In this document: one piece after another, positions 1 through 6,842 of the stretch
Numbering within the stretch: position 1 is the first letter of the stretch
How the letters are laid out: every line of letters begins with the position of its first letter
Assembly: GCF_014208035.1 (NCBI RefSeq)
Contig: NZ_JACHMK010000001.1
Location: 248,001 to 312,000 of the forward strand
Origin: Schaalia hyovaginalis
GTDB taxonomy: Bacteria; Actinomycetota; Actinomycetes; Actinomycetales; Actinomycetaceae
Direction: 5' to 3'
DNA length: 64,000 nt
Program-made: the position numbers and the translations under genes
The notes under the pieces: model-generated
The model's database searches: none
Told to the model about the DNA's origin: nothing
What the model saw: the letters and a program-made list of their open reading frames with translations, nothing else

Positions 1-1
1 C

Positions 2-133
2 AGTCCCCCCACGCGCTCCGACGCAGCCCCCGCAGCCACACCCACAGGCGCCGCGCACGCGACCCCGGACGCCCCGGAGCCGACGGCCGCAACAACCCAC
101 CAGGGCGCGCCCTCCTCAACGTCCACTTGCTAA
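2..133 (+). CDS. C-terminal tail of an unidentified protein (partial, cut by window start)
   Basis: A forward frame is open from the window edge to TAA at 131-133. It encodes 43 residues made almost wholly of Ala, Pro, Thr and Ser and ending in Cys. Third codon positions are mostly G or C, as in real genes of this genome. A strong hairpin follows at 172-202, where a terminator would be expected. Low-complexity tails of this kind end many surface or phage proteins, so no function can be given. It could also be chance open frame in GC-rich DNA. Confidence 0.35.
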   Translation, partial: SPPTRSDAAPAATPTGAAHATPDAPEPTAATTHQGAPSSTSTC

Positions 134-171
134 GCTCATTCATGAGTCCTGAATTTCCTTTCCCGACTCCC

Positions 172-202
172 GCCTCTCGGCACGTGCAAGGCGCCGAGAG
201 GC
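172..202. terminator. Hairpin, probable terminator between the left-edge gene and the HTH gene
   Basis: Ten-base perfect arms (172-181 and 193-202) enclose an 11-base loop. The sequence ATTTCCTTTCCC occurs on both sides (153-164 and 203-214), giving a T-rich stretch after the hairpin on the + strand. It could end the gene that enters from the left, and perhaps the reverse-strand gene ending at 267. Confidence 0.5.
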
Positions 203-266
203 ATTTCCTTTCCCATCCGACGACCCAGGGGTGCCATTCCTGTACACGGGCCGACGACATTGACAT

Positions 267-617
267 TCACGCGCCCCTGGCGCCCTTCACCCCGAGCTGG
301 CGACGACGACGCGACCGCGGCATGAGCGGCGCGATCGCCCCAGAGAAATCCGCGTACTCCTCCAGACGCAGACTCGCCGCCTGAAGACGCGCAGCCCTTT
401 CTTCTTCGGCCGCCGCCAAACGCTTACGCCGCTCAAGAACCGCAGACTCGGGGATCCGCCACCGGCCGCGCTTCCCCGGCGACCGATACGCTCCTGGGAA
501 CTCCCCAGCAGCACACAACTGCGACACCGACTGCGCGCTCACCCGCTCAAGCTCAGCGACCTCACGAGTCGTCAACACCCGCTCAACCAGCCCAGCGAGC
601 TCCCTCGCACCGCTCAT
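267..617 (-). CDS. Excisionase-like helix-turn-helix DNA-binding protein
   Basis: This 116-residue protein has a MerR/excisionase-type helix-turn-helix near residues 14-55. It contains TTREVAELERVSAQSVSQLC, then a wing-like stretch GRWRIPESAV. A basic, Arg/Ala-rich tail follows. Small proteins of this fold direct integrase toward excision or act as early phage regulators. It is the last gene of the leftward set that begins at 2254, which fits an Xis role in the element whose integrase is at 6843-8039. The start has a purine-rich GAGGGGG site inside the 35-bp repeat at 608-642. The specific role is inferred; only the HTH is visible. Confidence 0.72.
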   Translation of the reverse strand: MSGARELAGLVERVLTTREVAELERVSAQSVSQLCAAGEFPGAYRSPGKRGRWRIPESAVLERRKRLAAAEEERAARLQAASLRLEEYADFSGAIAPLMPRSRRRRQLGVKGARGA

Positions 618-642
618 CGGGTATCCCCCTCGGTAGGGTCGG
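608..642. repeat. 35-bp repeat, copy 1 (upstream of the gene at 699)
   Basis: This block is identical in 34 of 35 positions to 1234-1268. Read forward it contains TAGGGT (634-639), which fits the actinobacterial -10 pattern TANNNT, and it lies about 60 bases upstream of the ATG at 699. Read in reverse it holds the ribosome-binding site and start codon of the HTH gene at 267-617. Both copies are followed by ACCGAGGAGGA just before a forward ATG, so the repeat looks like a portable expression signal. Confidence 0.8.
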
Positions 643-698
643 GATTGGAGAACACCGGCGCGCTGGAAGCACCGCCGACACCCACCGAGGAGGAAGAC

Positions 699-1229
699 AT
701 GGAAGTGAATGCGGCAATCGCAGAGCTCGAACCCGGATCGCTCGCAGAATGGGCCGGAGTGCTCGTCACCGTCGCCATCGCGTTGATCTCAGGCCTTTTC
801 GCGCTCCGGCGATCCCACCGATCCAGAAGCACCAAGAGCGACACGACCACCGCGAAGCACACGACAGACGCAACAACCGGAAGCCACTCCCAGACGAGCT
901 TCAGCGACGAGCCCAGCGGAATGAAGAGCGACGCCGCATACACCCACGTGAAGACAGAACGCCCGCGCGTCGAAATCACCTGGTCTTCGAAGAACGCCCT
1001 CACGATCCGGAACCGGCAGCTCACGCCCCTCTCCGTCGACCACGTCCGCAACCGCGACGAGTTCGTCCGCCTCGACCTCGACGACCGCTTCACGCTCGAC
1101 CCCGGACGGTCCATCCGATGCCTGGCACTAGGGGCCTGGGGACAGCCCATCCCAGATGAACTCGTCCTGGACATCGTCGGAGAGGACTCGCCGCTCGTCG
1201 TTCCGATCCCTCCGGATCCATTTGCCTGA
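699..1229 (+). CDS. Small single-span membrane protein of the integrated element, unknown function
   Basis: The gene encodes 176 residues from ATG 699, chosen because GAGGAGGA lies just upstream; an in-frame codon at 645 is a poorer start. A hydrophobic segment near residues 12-35 (AEWAGVLVTVAIALISGLFA) is followed by a basic cluster RRSHRSRS, which suggests an outside N-terminus and cytoplasmic body. The C-terminal 90 residues look like a beta-rich fold (VEITWSSKNALTIRNRQLT). I do not recognise the family. The reverse-strand frame over the same bases (614-1243) is Ser/Arg-rich and looks like a shadow. Confidence 0.62.
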   Translation: MEVNAAIAELEPGSLAEWAGVLVTVAIALISGLFALRRSHRSRSTKSDTTTAKHTTDATTGSHSQTSFSDEPSGMKSDAAYTHVKTERPRVEITWSSKNALTIRNRQLTPLSVDHVRNRDEFVRLDLDDRFTLDPGRSIRCLALGAWGQPIPDELVLDIVGEDSPLVVPIPPDPFA

Positions 1230-1233
1230 CTGA

Positions 1234-1268
1234 CACCGCTCATCGGGCATCCCCCTCGGTAGGGTCGG
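1234..1268. repeat. 35-bp repeat, copy 2 (upstream of the gene at 1327)
   Basis: This copy differs from 608-642 at one base (C 1248 for T 622). TAGGGT is at 1260-1265, about 62 bases upstream of ATG 1327. As at copy 1, ACCGAGGAGGA precedes the forward ATG. Two copies flank a 626-bp unit containing the 699-1229 gene, so unequal recombination or cassette insertion between copies is possible. Confidence 0.8.
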
Positions 1269-1716
1269 AGGTGCCAACCATTCGCGGCCCACGGCCGCGA
1301 CCATCACCTACCGAGGAGGACGACTCATGCAGACGTTCGACGACCGCCTGAAGGAAGCGATCAGCAACATGGCAAGCGGTACGAGCCGAGCCGCGGAGCT
1401 GAAGCGAACCGCCAGCAACCCCGAAGTGCGCGAGCTCGCCAAGGCTGTCCACTTCATCGGCTACGGTGCCCAACAGGTCGCCCTCGCCCTCCTCGAGGAC
1501 CGAAAGAACCGACCGAGCGGCATCTAGGATCGCGACGCACATCTGGCGCTTCGCGGCCGCCTCGACGAGCGCGGTGATCTCCGCCCCGGTGAAATGGGGC
1601 AGCAGTGCACTGATGACCGGATCGACGACGCTGCTGGGGAGGTGGCTCTCGATTCGCATCAGCTCTGCGACGAGTCCGTCACGGATGTCTCCGAGGGCGC
1701 GCATATCGAGACTCAT
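1240..1716 (-). CDS. Small helical protein, unknown; third gene of the leftward set
   Basis: The frame encodes 158 residues and begins at ATG 1716, overlapping the stop of the 45-residue gene by ATGA. The first 60 residues look like genuine helical coding sequence (DIRDGLVAELMRIESHLPSS; GAEITALVEAAAKRQ) with strong third-position GC. Beyond about 1530 the codon bias weakens and the frame runs antisense to the forward gene 1327-1527. The true protein may therefore be the N-terminal half, with the rest created by a downstream insertion. No family is recognised. Confidence 0.5.
   Translation of the reverse strand: MSLDMRALGDIRDGLVAELMRIESHLPSSVVDPVISALLPHFTGAEITALVEAAAKRQMCVAILDAARSVLSVLEEGEGDLLGTVADEVDSLGELAHFGVAGGSLQLRGSARTACHVADRFLQAVVERLHESSSSVGDGRGRGPRMVGTSDPTEGDAR
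1327..1527 (+). CDS. 66-residue helical protein of the integrated element, unknown
   Basis: ATG 1327 is preceded by GAGGAGGA at good spacing, and about 85% of third codon positions are G or C. The product is probably two amphipathic helices (FDDRLKEAISNMASGTSRAA; NPEVRELAKAVHFIGYGAQQ), soluble, without Cys or membrane segments. The gene lies wholly antisense within the reverse-strand frame 1240-1716, yet its signals are better than that frame's 3' half. Small helical early-phage proteins often modify host or counter-defence functions, but nothing here shows which. Confidence 0.62.
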   Translation: MQTFDDRLKEAISNMASGTSRAAELKRTASNPEVRELAKAVHFIGYGAQQVALALLEDRKNRPSGI

Positions 1717-1850
1717 GCTGTCTCAACCGCCCTGAGCGCGTAGCGCTCACGCCACACGCGGTCCATGAGGGGCCGGTCGGCCTCTGTGTAGGCGTAGACG
1801 CTGCGCACCTGGCCGTTCGACAGGTCGAGATCTTTCTTGAAGAACGGCAT
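1713..1850 (-). CDS. 45-residue protein coupled to the XRE regulator, unknown
   Basis: The start codon at 1850 shares one base with the stop of the XRE gene (TGATG), and the stop overlaps the next start by ATGA, so translation is coupled on both sides. The product begins MPFFKKDLDLSNGQVRSVYA and ends RYALRAVETA. It is charged and soluble. A longer upstream extension of the same frame is Arg/Ser-rich shadow of the XRE gene and is rejected. No family is recognised; position and coupling are the evidence that it is real. Confidence 0.6.
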   Translation of the reverse strand: MPFFKKDLDLSNGQVRSVYAYTEADRPLMDRVWRERYALRAVETA

Positions 1851-2254
1851 CACGCCACCGCCTTCGCTCGAGCTAGAAGGTCCGCGAGCGCGGCGCGCAG
1901 TCCTTCGACTTCGTCCGCGAGCGCGGTCGCGTTGTCCTGAAGCTTCTCGACGCGGCGCTCGAGGTTCTTCGCTTCGATCTGCGCTTCGGTCCACTCGGAA
2001 TCGAAGTAGCCGTCGCGGAGGAGTGCGATCTGGGGGACGACGAGCGCTTTGGCGATCTTTGTCAGCAGCACTTCGGTCAGGGCCCTGTGGCCGTTCTCGA
2101 TGTTCCGCAGGTGCGGTGTCGAAATATGAATCTCTCGCGCAAGTTCGTCCGGATTGAGTCCGCGTATCTCACGCATCGTTCTGATCGTCGCCCCGACTCT
2201 GCGCCACTCTTCGTTCGGCGAATCTGCATGTTGCGCTTCCATGTGCAGAACCAT
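1850..2254 (-). CDS. XRE-family helix-turn-helix regulator with C-terminal coiled coil
   Basis: The protein has 134 residues. An XRE/Cro-CI DNA-binding domain spans about residues 16-75 (IRTMREIRGLNPDELAREIH, then STPHLRNIENGHRAL). Residues 95-130 form a likely coiled coil (IEAKNLERRVEKLQDNATAL) that could mediate dimerisation. It is the first leftward gene and is transcribed divergently from a second XRE gene at 2435, an arrangement typical of a temperate-phage switch. Here it would be the Cro-like or early regulator (inference). No good ribosome-binding site precedes ATG 2254 or ATG 2242, so a leaderless transcript is possible. Confidence 0.82.
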   Translation of the reverse strand: MVLHMEAQHADSPNEEWRRVGATIRTMREIRGLNPDELAREIHISTPHLRNIENGHRALTEVLLTKIAKALVVPQIALLRDGYFDSEWTEAQIEAKNLERRVEKLQDNATALADEVEGLRAALADLLARAKAVA

Positions 2255-2434
2255 ATGACACGTTCAGAATCGCGTCAAGCATTGATGCTGAATCATGCGC
2301 ATGAACTACGTATTCATGCAGGTCAAATCCCAAGTTCATAGCCGTAACTACGTCGTTGTGTTTCGGGAGAGGTGCAGATTGTTTCAAGCTGTCGCTTGCT
2401 TGATGATTCATTGTGATTCGGTCACGCTTGTGTC
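2255..2434. promoter_or_regulatory. Divergent control region between two XRE regulators
   Basis: These 180 bases are markedly richer in A and T than the flanks and carry no convincing gene. They contain a 12-bp perfect palindrome, TCATGCGCATGA (2293-2304), and an extra half-site TTCATGCA (2313-2320). Two related motifs, TTGATGCTGAATCAT (2282-2296) and TTGATGATTCAT (2400-2411), lie near either end. This is the expected place for promoters of both the leftward and rightward operons, with operators for one or both XRE proteins. Confidence 0.65.
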
Positions 2435-3004
2435 ATGAGTTACGTGGAACCGGCCCAGCGTCTCGGCGACTCGGTCTTGGCGCGGCGTCTCGAGCTCGGG
2501 TTCTCGAGTCGCGGGGCGCTCGCGAGTGCTGCCGACTTGTCTGTTCGCACTCTTGATCAAGTCGAGAATGGCGGTCGTCCGTCGTACGCGGCGAAGACAC
2601 TGATTGCGCTGGACAAGGCCCTCGAGTGGGCTCCCGGTTCGGCGCAGGCGATCCTCGACGGCGGAGAACCGACCCCTCTCGCCCCGGCCGCGCCGACGCC
2701 CGGCCCCGCCCTCGCCGATGAGGCGGCCGCTGGTTCTCTTGCCGAGCTGCTCATCGGGGAATCGGCCGACGAGCTCGCCGAGGATGAGCTCGCCGAGGTC
2801 GAGTCCGTCGCCCGGGCCGCAGCCCTCAAGAGGAAGCGCGAGATCCTCGCCTCCCGCCCTGCATCCCGTCCCTTCGAGCCCGCTGGCGAGGCCGAGGAGG
2901 AGATCCCCGACTTCGCCCAGCTCGCCGCCCGCACCGTCTCCCGCCGCCCCGGCTGGGACGCCTCCCAGGCCGGCACCGACGCCGGCGAAGAACCCCAGGA
3001 CTGA
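2435..3004 (+). CDS. XRE-family helix-turn-helix regulator (repressor-like)
   Basis: This 189-residue protein has an N-terminal XRE domain near residues 8-65, with RGALASAADLSVRTLDQVEN as recognition region. A long Ala/Glu/Pro-rich acidic part (residues 85-130) and a short C-terminal segment follow. It heads the rightward genes leading to the integrase and faces the XRE gene at 2254, so it is the likely lysogeny-side repressor. It lacks the Ser-Lys peptidase domain of lambda CI; control could instead pass through the ImmA-type proteases downstream, as ImmA cleaves ImmR in ICEBs1. That link is inference. Confidence 0.8.
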   Translation: MSYVEPAQRLGDSVLARRLELGFSSRGALASAADLSVRTLDQVENGGRPSYAAKTLIALDKALEWAPGSAQAILDGGEPTPLAPAAPTPGPALADEAAAGSLAELLIGESADELAEDELAEVESVARAAALKRKREILASRPASRPFEPAGEAEEEIPDFAQLAARTVSRRPGWDASQAGTDAGEEPQD

Positions 3005-3028
3005 TCACCTCATCGAAAGCCCGCTCGA

Positions 3029-4471
3029 ATGCTCCGCAAGATCCTCAGAGTCCTCCTGACAATCGCCCTCCTCGGAGATCTCCTCATGGTCTTCGGCGGG
3101 CTCATGATGGTGGCCGCGCCCCCCGCTGGCCAAACCCGCGGCGAGCAGGTTCCTGCGTTGCTCTTCCTCGTGTTCGTCGGGCTCGCGCTCTTCTTCGGTA
3201 TCGGTGCCACGTTCACGAAGGAGGAACGCGAGAAGAACCGCCAGATGGCAGAGGAGCGGAAGAGGATGAAGCAAGGACTCTTCGGCCCGGCGACACCAAC
3301 GCCAGAGCCGCAGTCACCTGTAGCGCCCGCTCCTCGTCCCTATGCTCCTGACGCCGCTGGAACTGCCGTCCCCTCCGGGCCGCTCGTCATTCCCGCACCT
3401 GATCCGGTACCAGTACCCACGCCCACGCCGGTGCCGTCGCCACAGTGGACGTTCGCTCCCGCCGCTCCGGCTGGACGTCGTGGGCACATGGAGGGGCGCA
3501 ACTGGGTTCCCCCGCTTCCCGGCCCCAACGCCCTGGACCCGTGGGGCCGGTGCGAGGACGCGATCGATGTCGTCGGGGAGAACTACCGCAAGGGAGTCTT
3601 CGCCAAGATCATGGGTCGAGAACCCGGCTTCCGCTCCGAATCAGGCGCAGTCATCAACGATCCCGCGATCCTCGTCTTCGACGGAAGCAACCCCTACTCC
3701 AAGTCGCACCTCGCAATCGCCGTCTACGTGCGCGGCGCACACGTCGGCTACATCCCCGAAGACCTTGCCCGAGTGTGGGGCGTCGTCCTGCGCGACCTCG
3801 CCGCCGAAGGCTTCGACCTGAAAGTCAAGGCCCGCACCTGGGCCAAGATGAACGGGTACGGCGAACACGCCGCCGTCACCGTCCACCTCCCAGCAGCCGA
3901 CGCGCTCCGCCCCTCCAACGGACTGCCCGCCGCCCCGCACGTCATCATCCCAGCAGGGAAGAAGCGCCAAGTCAGTGGCGAAGAAAACCATATGGACGCC
4001 CTCGCCCCATTCATCATCCCCGGAGGGGTGAATCACGTCTCCGTCGTCCTCCGCTCCGTCACCGAGGTACGCCCACGATCCACGGCAGAACTCGTCCAAG
4101 TCGAACTCGGCGGCAAACGAGTCGGCCGGCTCACCGACCTGCAATCAAAGAACCTCCTGCCGCTCGTCAAGTACATCGAAGCCCGCGGCAAACTCCCCGT
4201 CGCCCGAGCCGACGTCATCGGGACCGCCCTCAAGGCTGACGTCATCGTCATGACCGCCGATGCCTCCGAGGTCTCTCACGAATGGCTCGAATCCCTCGGC
4301 CCTGAAATCCCCACCCCGACAGAGGTCCTCCCCGGACCAGACTGGGACTGGGACGACGACCCCGAAACCCCCGACGAGGCTGTCCTGCGGGTGCGCCGCG
4401 AGCGCGAGAGATGCGAGAACGGTGTGCATGAACATGATCGCGTCGGCGTCAGTGAAGAGCCGCAGGAGTAG
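3029..4471 (+). CDS. Membrane-anchored protein with HIRAN-like domain
   Basis: The product has 480 residues. Two hydrophobic helices lie at about 5-30 and 43-62, then a charged stretch KEEREKNRQMAEERKRMKQ. A Pro/Ala-rich linker covers about 85-150. Residues 178-275 resemble a HIRAN domain: DVVGENYRKGVF, NPYSKSHLAIAVYVRGAHVG, GYIPEDLARVW. A second, related-looking module occupies about 325-435 (VELGGKRVGRLTDLQSKNLL). The C-terminus is acidic. HIRAN domains bind DNA ends in helicase-linked proteins, but a membrane anchor is unusual. The gene follows the XRE gene by 24 bases and is probably co-transcribed. The domain call is by motif only. Confidence 0.68.
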   Translation: MLRKILRVLLTIALLGDLLMVFGGLMMVAAPPAGQTRGEQVPALLFLVFVGLALFFGIGATFTKEEREKNRQMAEERKRMKQGLFGPATPTPEPQSPVAPAPRPYAPDAAGTAVPSGPLVIPAPDPVPVPTPTPVPSPQWTFAPAAPAGRRGHMEGRNWVPPLPGPNALDPWGRCEDAIDVVGENYRKGVFAKIMGREPGFRSESGAVINDPAILVFDGSNPYSKSHLAIAVYVRGAHVGYIPEDLARVWGVVLRDLAAEGFDLKVKARTWAKMNGYGEHAAVTVHLPAADALRPSNGLPAAPHVIIPAGKKRQVSGEENHMDALAPFIIPGGVNHVSVVLRSVTEVRPRSTAELVQVELGGKRVGRLTDLQSKNLLPLVKYIEARGKLPVARADVIGTALKADVIVMTADASEVSHEWLESLGPEIPTPTEVLPGPDWDWDDDPETPDEAVLRVRRERERCENGVHEHDRVGVSEEPQE

Positions 4472-4506
4472 CGCGCCCTCCACTGTTGCAATGTGACATC
4501 TTGCGA

Positions 4507-4542
4507 TAAATTATGCCTCAATGCGATCGGAGGCATAATTTA
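4507..4542. promoter_or_regulatory. 13-bp perfect inverted repeat, probable operator
   Basis: Arms at 4507-4519 (TAAATTATGCCTC) and 4530-4542 are perfect complements with a 10-base spacer, so the half-site centres are 23 bp apart, about two helical turns. The site is AT-rich and ends 23 bases before the GTG at 4566. This geometry suits a dimeric XRE regulator, most simply the XRE-ImmA protein encoded just downstream. It could also act as a terminator for the upstream gene. Confidence 0.68.
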
Positions 4543-4565
4543 CCCATGAACATGAAACACTCGAA

Positions 4566-5174
4566 GTGCTCCTGCAGTGCAGCCGTGAGCTCGGCTCCAC
4601 CCTCTGGAACGCCCAGTCTGTTGCCGCCATCCAGGCGGCAACCAAGGCTCTCGGCTACAGCGATGGGATCGACACGTACATTCGCACACACCTGATGCGC
4701 GCGGGCTTCGCGAACGAGATGCGTCACGTCAACCTCCCCGATGGATGGAGTGTCGATGTTGATACAGCGCACATGTGCAAGGTTGAGTTGCATGGGCCTG
4801 ATTGCACTGTCCGCTATCTCAAAGAAAACCGCCGAATCCACCCCGGTGGTGTTCCCGGAGCTGGCAGGAATTCCCGTCGGCGCGCCTACTGGCAAGAGGC
4901 ATTCGACGACAAGATCCTCGGAATTCGCGTCCCGAAGAACTACCTACTGTTGTGGAGCGAGATCCCCTCTGACGAGTCCGTCTACGGTTTCGGGCTCAGG
5001 CTCGTGCACCCGACGGGAGCGGGCCGATTCGGCATGCGCACTCCGATCGACGCCTCCGTCGACCTTATGCCTGCCGACGGCCTCGAATCGATGCTCGAGT
5101 TCACTGGCGACGACGACGAAATCGACTTCTTCGCCGACATCGACATGAGCCTTGAGAATCCCCATGCGCTCTGA
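4566..5174 (+). CDS. Unrecognised protein coupled to the XRE-ImmA protease
   Basis: This 202-residue protein is read from GTG 4566, the first possible start after an in-frame stop at 4536. The N-terminal third is helical (AIQAATKALGYSDGIDTYIR). The middle is beta-rich with YLKENRRIHPGGVPGAG, and the C-terminus is acidic (DDDEIDFFADIDMSLENPHA). There is no membrane segment or known catalytic motif. Its 3' end overlaps the XRE-ImmA gene, and an inverted repeat lies directly upstream. The pairing resembles toxin-antitoxin or repressor-protease modules in which the protease acts on or with its neighbour, but no such function is demonstrated. Confidence 0.65.
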   Translation: MLLQCSRELGSTLWNAQSVAAIQAATKALGYSDGIDTYIRTHLMRAGFANEMRHVNLPDGWSVDVDTAHMCKVELHGPDCTVRYLKENRRIHPGGVPGAGRNSRRRAYWQEAFDDKILGIRVPKNYLLLWSEIPSDESVYGFGLRLVHPTGAGRFGMRTPIDASVDLMPADGLESMLEFTGDDDEIDFFADIDMSLENPHAL

Positions 5175-6360
5175 GTTCGTTGACGGCCCCGTCCGCGGCG
5201 AACGCCTCCGTGACCTTGCGGAGATGGAGGGCCTTACGCTCACTTCCCTTGCCGCGCAACTCGGCATCACCCAGGGCCACCTGTCGAAGATCGTCAACGG
5301 TTCAACTCCACCTCCCGCGCGCGTTCTCGAGCTCGCCGCACTCAGGTTCGATCTTCCAACAACCTTCTTCTCCGCGCTCCCCATACCCGAAGAGAACGCA
5401 CCCCTGACCTACAGGAAGAAGGCCTCGAGCGGAGCGCGCTCCGACAAGAGGATTACGCGCCTCTTCAAGGAGGCGTCCCGCTTCTGGACGTCCACTGCTA
5501 CCGCCTGCGCACTCCCTACCCCCGAAGTCACTCGACTCCGGTCGATCGGCGATCACGGCGACGTCGAATACGCGGCTGACCTCGTCCGCGAGACTGTGAA
5601 CCTTTCCGATAAGCCGATCCCGAACATGGTCCGACTCGCCGAACGGCTCGGCGTCGGCGTCATCATCGGGCTTGACCCTAACGTCGCGAGTAGCCCCGAG
5701 GGCGGCTTCAGCCAATCCGAATCAGGTCACTCCGACTACTCCGGTGCCACCTGCCCGAGCGCGCGCACTGAACGTCCACTAATCGTGACGATCGCGCCTC
5801 AACCCGGAGCCGTCCAACGCATGACCATCGCACACGAGCTCGGCCACATCCTCTACGACCTCAACCTCGTCGCGCCACCGCGAAGCCGCGACCTCGAGGA
5901 GAAGCGCGCTTTCGAATTCGCCGGCGCGCTCCTCCTCCCCGCGCCTGCCATGCGAGAGCACATCAACGAGACATCGTCCCTCGCGGCCTACCTACGCATG
6001 AAAGCCAAGTACGGTGCATCCGTCGGCGCCATCGTCATGCGCGCTCAGCACCTCTGTCTCATTTCCGCTGAGCGCGCACGCAGCCTCCATATCCAGATCG
6101 CTTCGCGCGGATGGAGGGACGCCGAACCGGTCAATGTCCCCGACGAGAAGCCCCTCCTCATCACCCAAGCCACTCGGCGAGCGTGGCCGAACGACACGAT
6201 CGACTGCGCCGCCGCCTCCACAGGCACGAAGCACTCCTACATCCGTGCGTGGATGTCCGGCAACTCCCAGCAGGAAACGAATGAGGACGCCCGGATCATT
6301 TCGTTTCGACACGCGCGAGCGCGCAGGAGGCGGCCATTCTCGCCAAGCGCCGACGCCTGA
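5164..6360 (+). CDS. XRE HTH domain fused to ImmA/IrrE-type zinc metallopeptidase
   Basis: The product has about 398 residues. An XRE helix-turn-helix lies at about 12-70 (LTSLAAQLGITQGHLSKIVN). A linker follows, then an ImmA/IrrE (COG2856) domain with the zinc motif HELGH at about residue 223 and a downstream Glu-rich helix (DLEEKRAFEFAGALLLP) expected to supply the third ligand. Fusions of this type regulate phage or TA loci and can cleave repressors. I favour ATG 5164 over TTG 5152; either overlaps the preceding gene, indicating coupling. A short C-terminal Arg-rich tail follows. It is one of two adjacent HExxH proteases. Confidence 0.85.
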   Translation: MRSEFVDGPVRGERLRDLAEMEGLTLTSLAAQLGITQGHLSKIVNGSTPPPARVLELAALRFDLPTTFFSALPIPEENAPLTYRKKASSGARSDKRITRLFKEASRFWTSTATACALPTPEVTRLRSIGDHGDVEYAADLVRETVNLSDKPIPNMVRLAERLGVGVIIGLDPNVASSPEGGFSQSESGHSDYSGATCPSARTERPLIVTIAPQPGAVQRMTIAHELGHILYDLNLVAPPRSRDLEEKRAFEFAGALLLPAPAMREHINETSSLAAYLRMKAKYGASVGAIVMRAQHLCLISAERARSLHIQIASRGWRDAEPVNVPDEKPLLITQATRRAWPNDTIDCAAASTGTKHSYIRAWMSGNSQQETNEDARIISFRHARARRRRPFSPSADA

Positions 6361-6378
6361 CGAGGACACGAAACCGAG

Positions 6379-6825
6379 ATGCACATACCCGCGCGTATCC
6401 TCGCGCGCATGTGGCACCCCTGGACAGCCCTCCGCGAGCGCCTGGACCTCGTCCTCATCTGGACTGAGGCGCTCCCTGCGAACGTCCTGGGCGCAACCGA
6501 TGGCCGGCGTATCTGGATGACGCCGCGCCAGCTCCAAGCCGAACGCCGCTGTACCCTCACGCACGAGCTCATCCATGTCGAGCACGGACACCGCGGCTGC
6601 CAGCCCGAGGCGATCGAGAGACAGGTCCGAGATGCGGCGGCACGGCGCCTCATCCCTCTGGACCGTCTCATCGACGCCTGTCTATGGGCGCGCGGACCCG
6701 AAGAGCTCGCCGATGAACTCTGGGTGGACCAGGCCACCCTCGATGACCGCCTTAGCGGTCTCACCCAGGCCGAACGAGACGCGATCAACGCCGCCCTGGC
6801 ACAACGAGACACCCACGACGTGTAA
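6379..6825 (+). CDS. ImmA/IrrE-family zinc metallopeptidase
   Basis: The 148-residue protein has an HExxH motif, HELIHVEHGH, near residues 66-75, followed by a long helix containing EAIERQVRDAAARR that could carry the third zinc ligand. The C-terminal half (WARGPEELADELWVDQATLD) resembles the small helical tail of actinophage ImmA proteins. There is no DNA-binding domain, unlike the protease 18 bases upstream. Small ImmA proteins next to integrases commonly inactivate the prophage repressor. Here the candidate substrates are the XRE proteins at 1850-2254 and 2435-3004 (inference). Confidence 0.83.
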   Translation: MHIPARILARMWHPWTALRERLDLVLIWTEALPANVLGATDGRRIWMTPRQLQAERRCTLTHELIHVEHGHRGCQPEAIERQVRDAAARRLIPLDRLIDACLWARGPEELADELWVDQATLDDRLSGLTQAERDAINAALAQRDTHDV

Positions 6826-6842
6826 GCGCCTCAGAGGCGTGC

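Noticed and set aside
614..1243. Reverse-strand frame of 209 residues with ATGA overlaps at both ends
   Set aside because: The translation is Ser/Arg-rich and shadow-like, while the forward frame 699-1229 has a ribosome-binding site, membrane helix and good codon bias. The overlaps come from the 35-bp repeat.
1327..1527. Resemblance to Acb2/Tad1 anti-CBASS proteins
   Set aside because: Only small size and a helix with a loosely similar pattern are shared. No defining residues can be shown without a profile search.
4276..4536. Reverse-strand ORFs overlapping the HIRAN-like gene
   Set aside because: Poor codon bias and composition; shadows of the forward gene.
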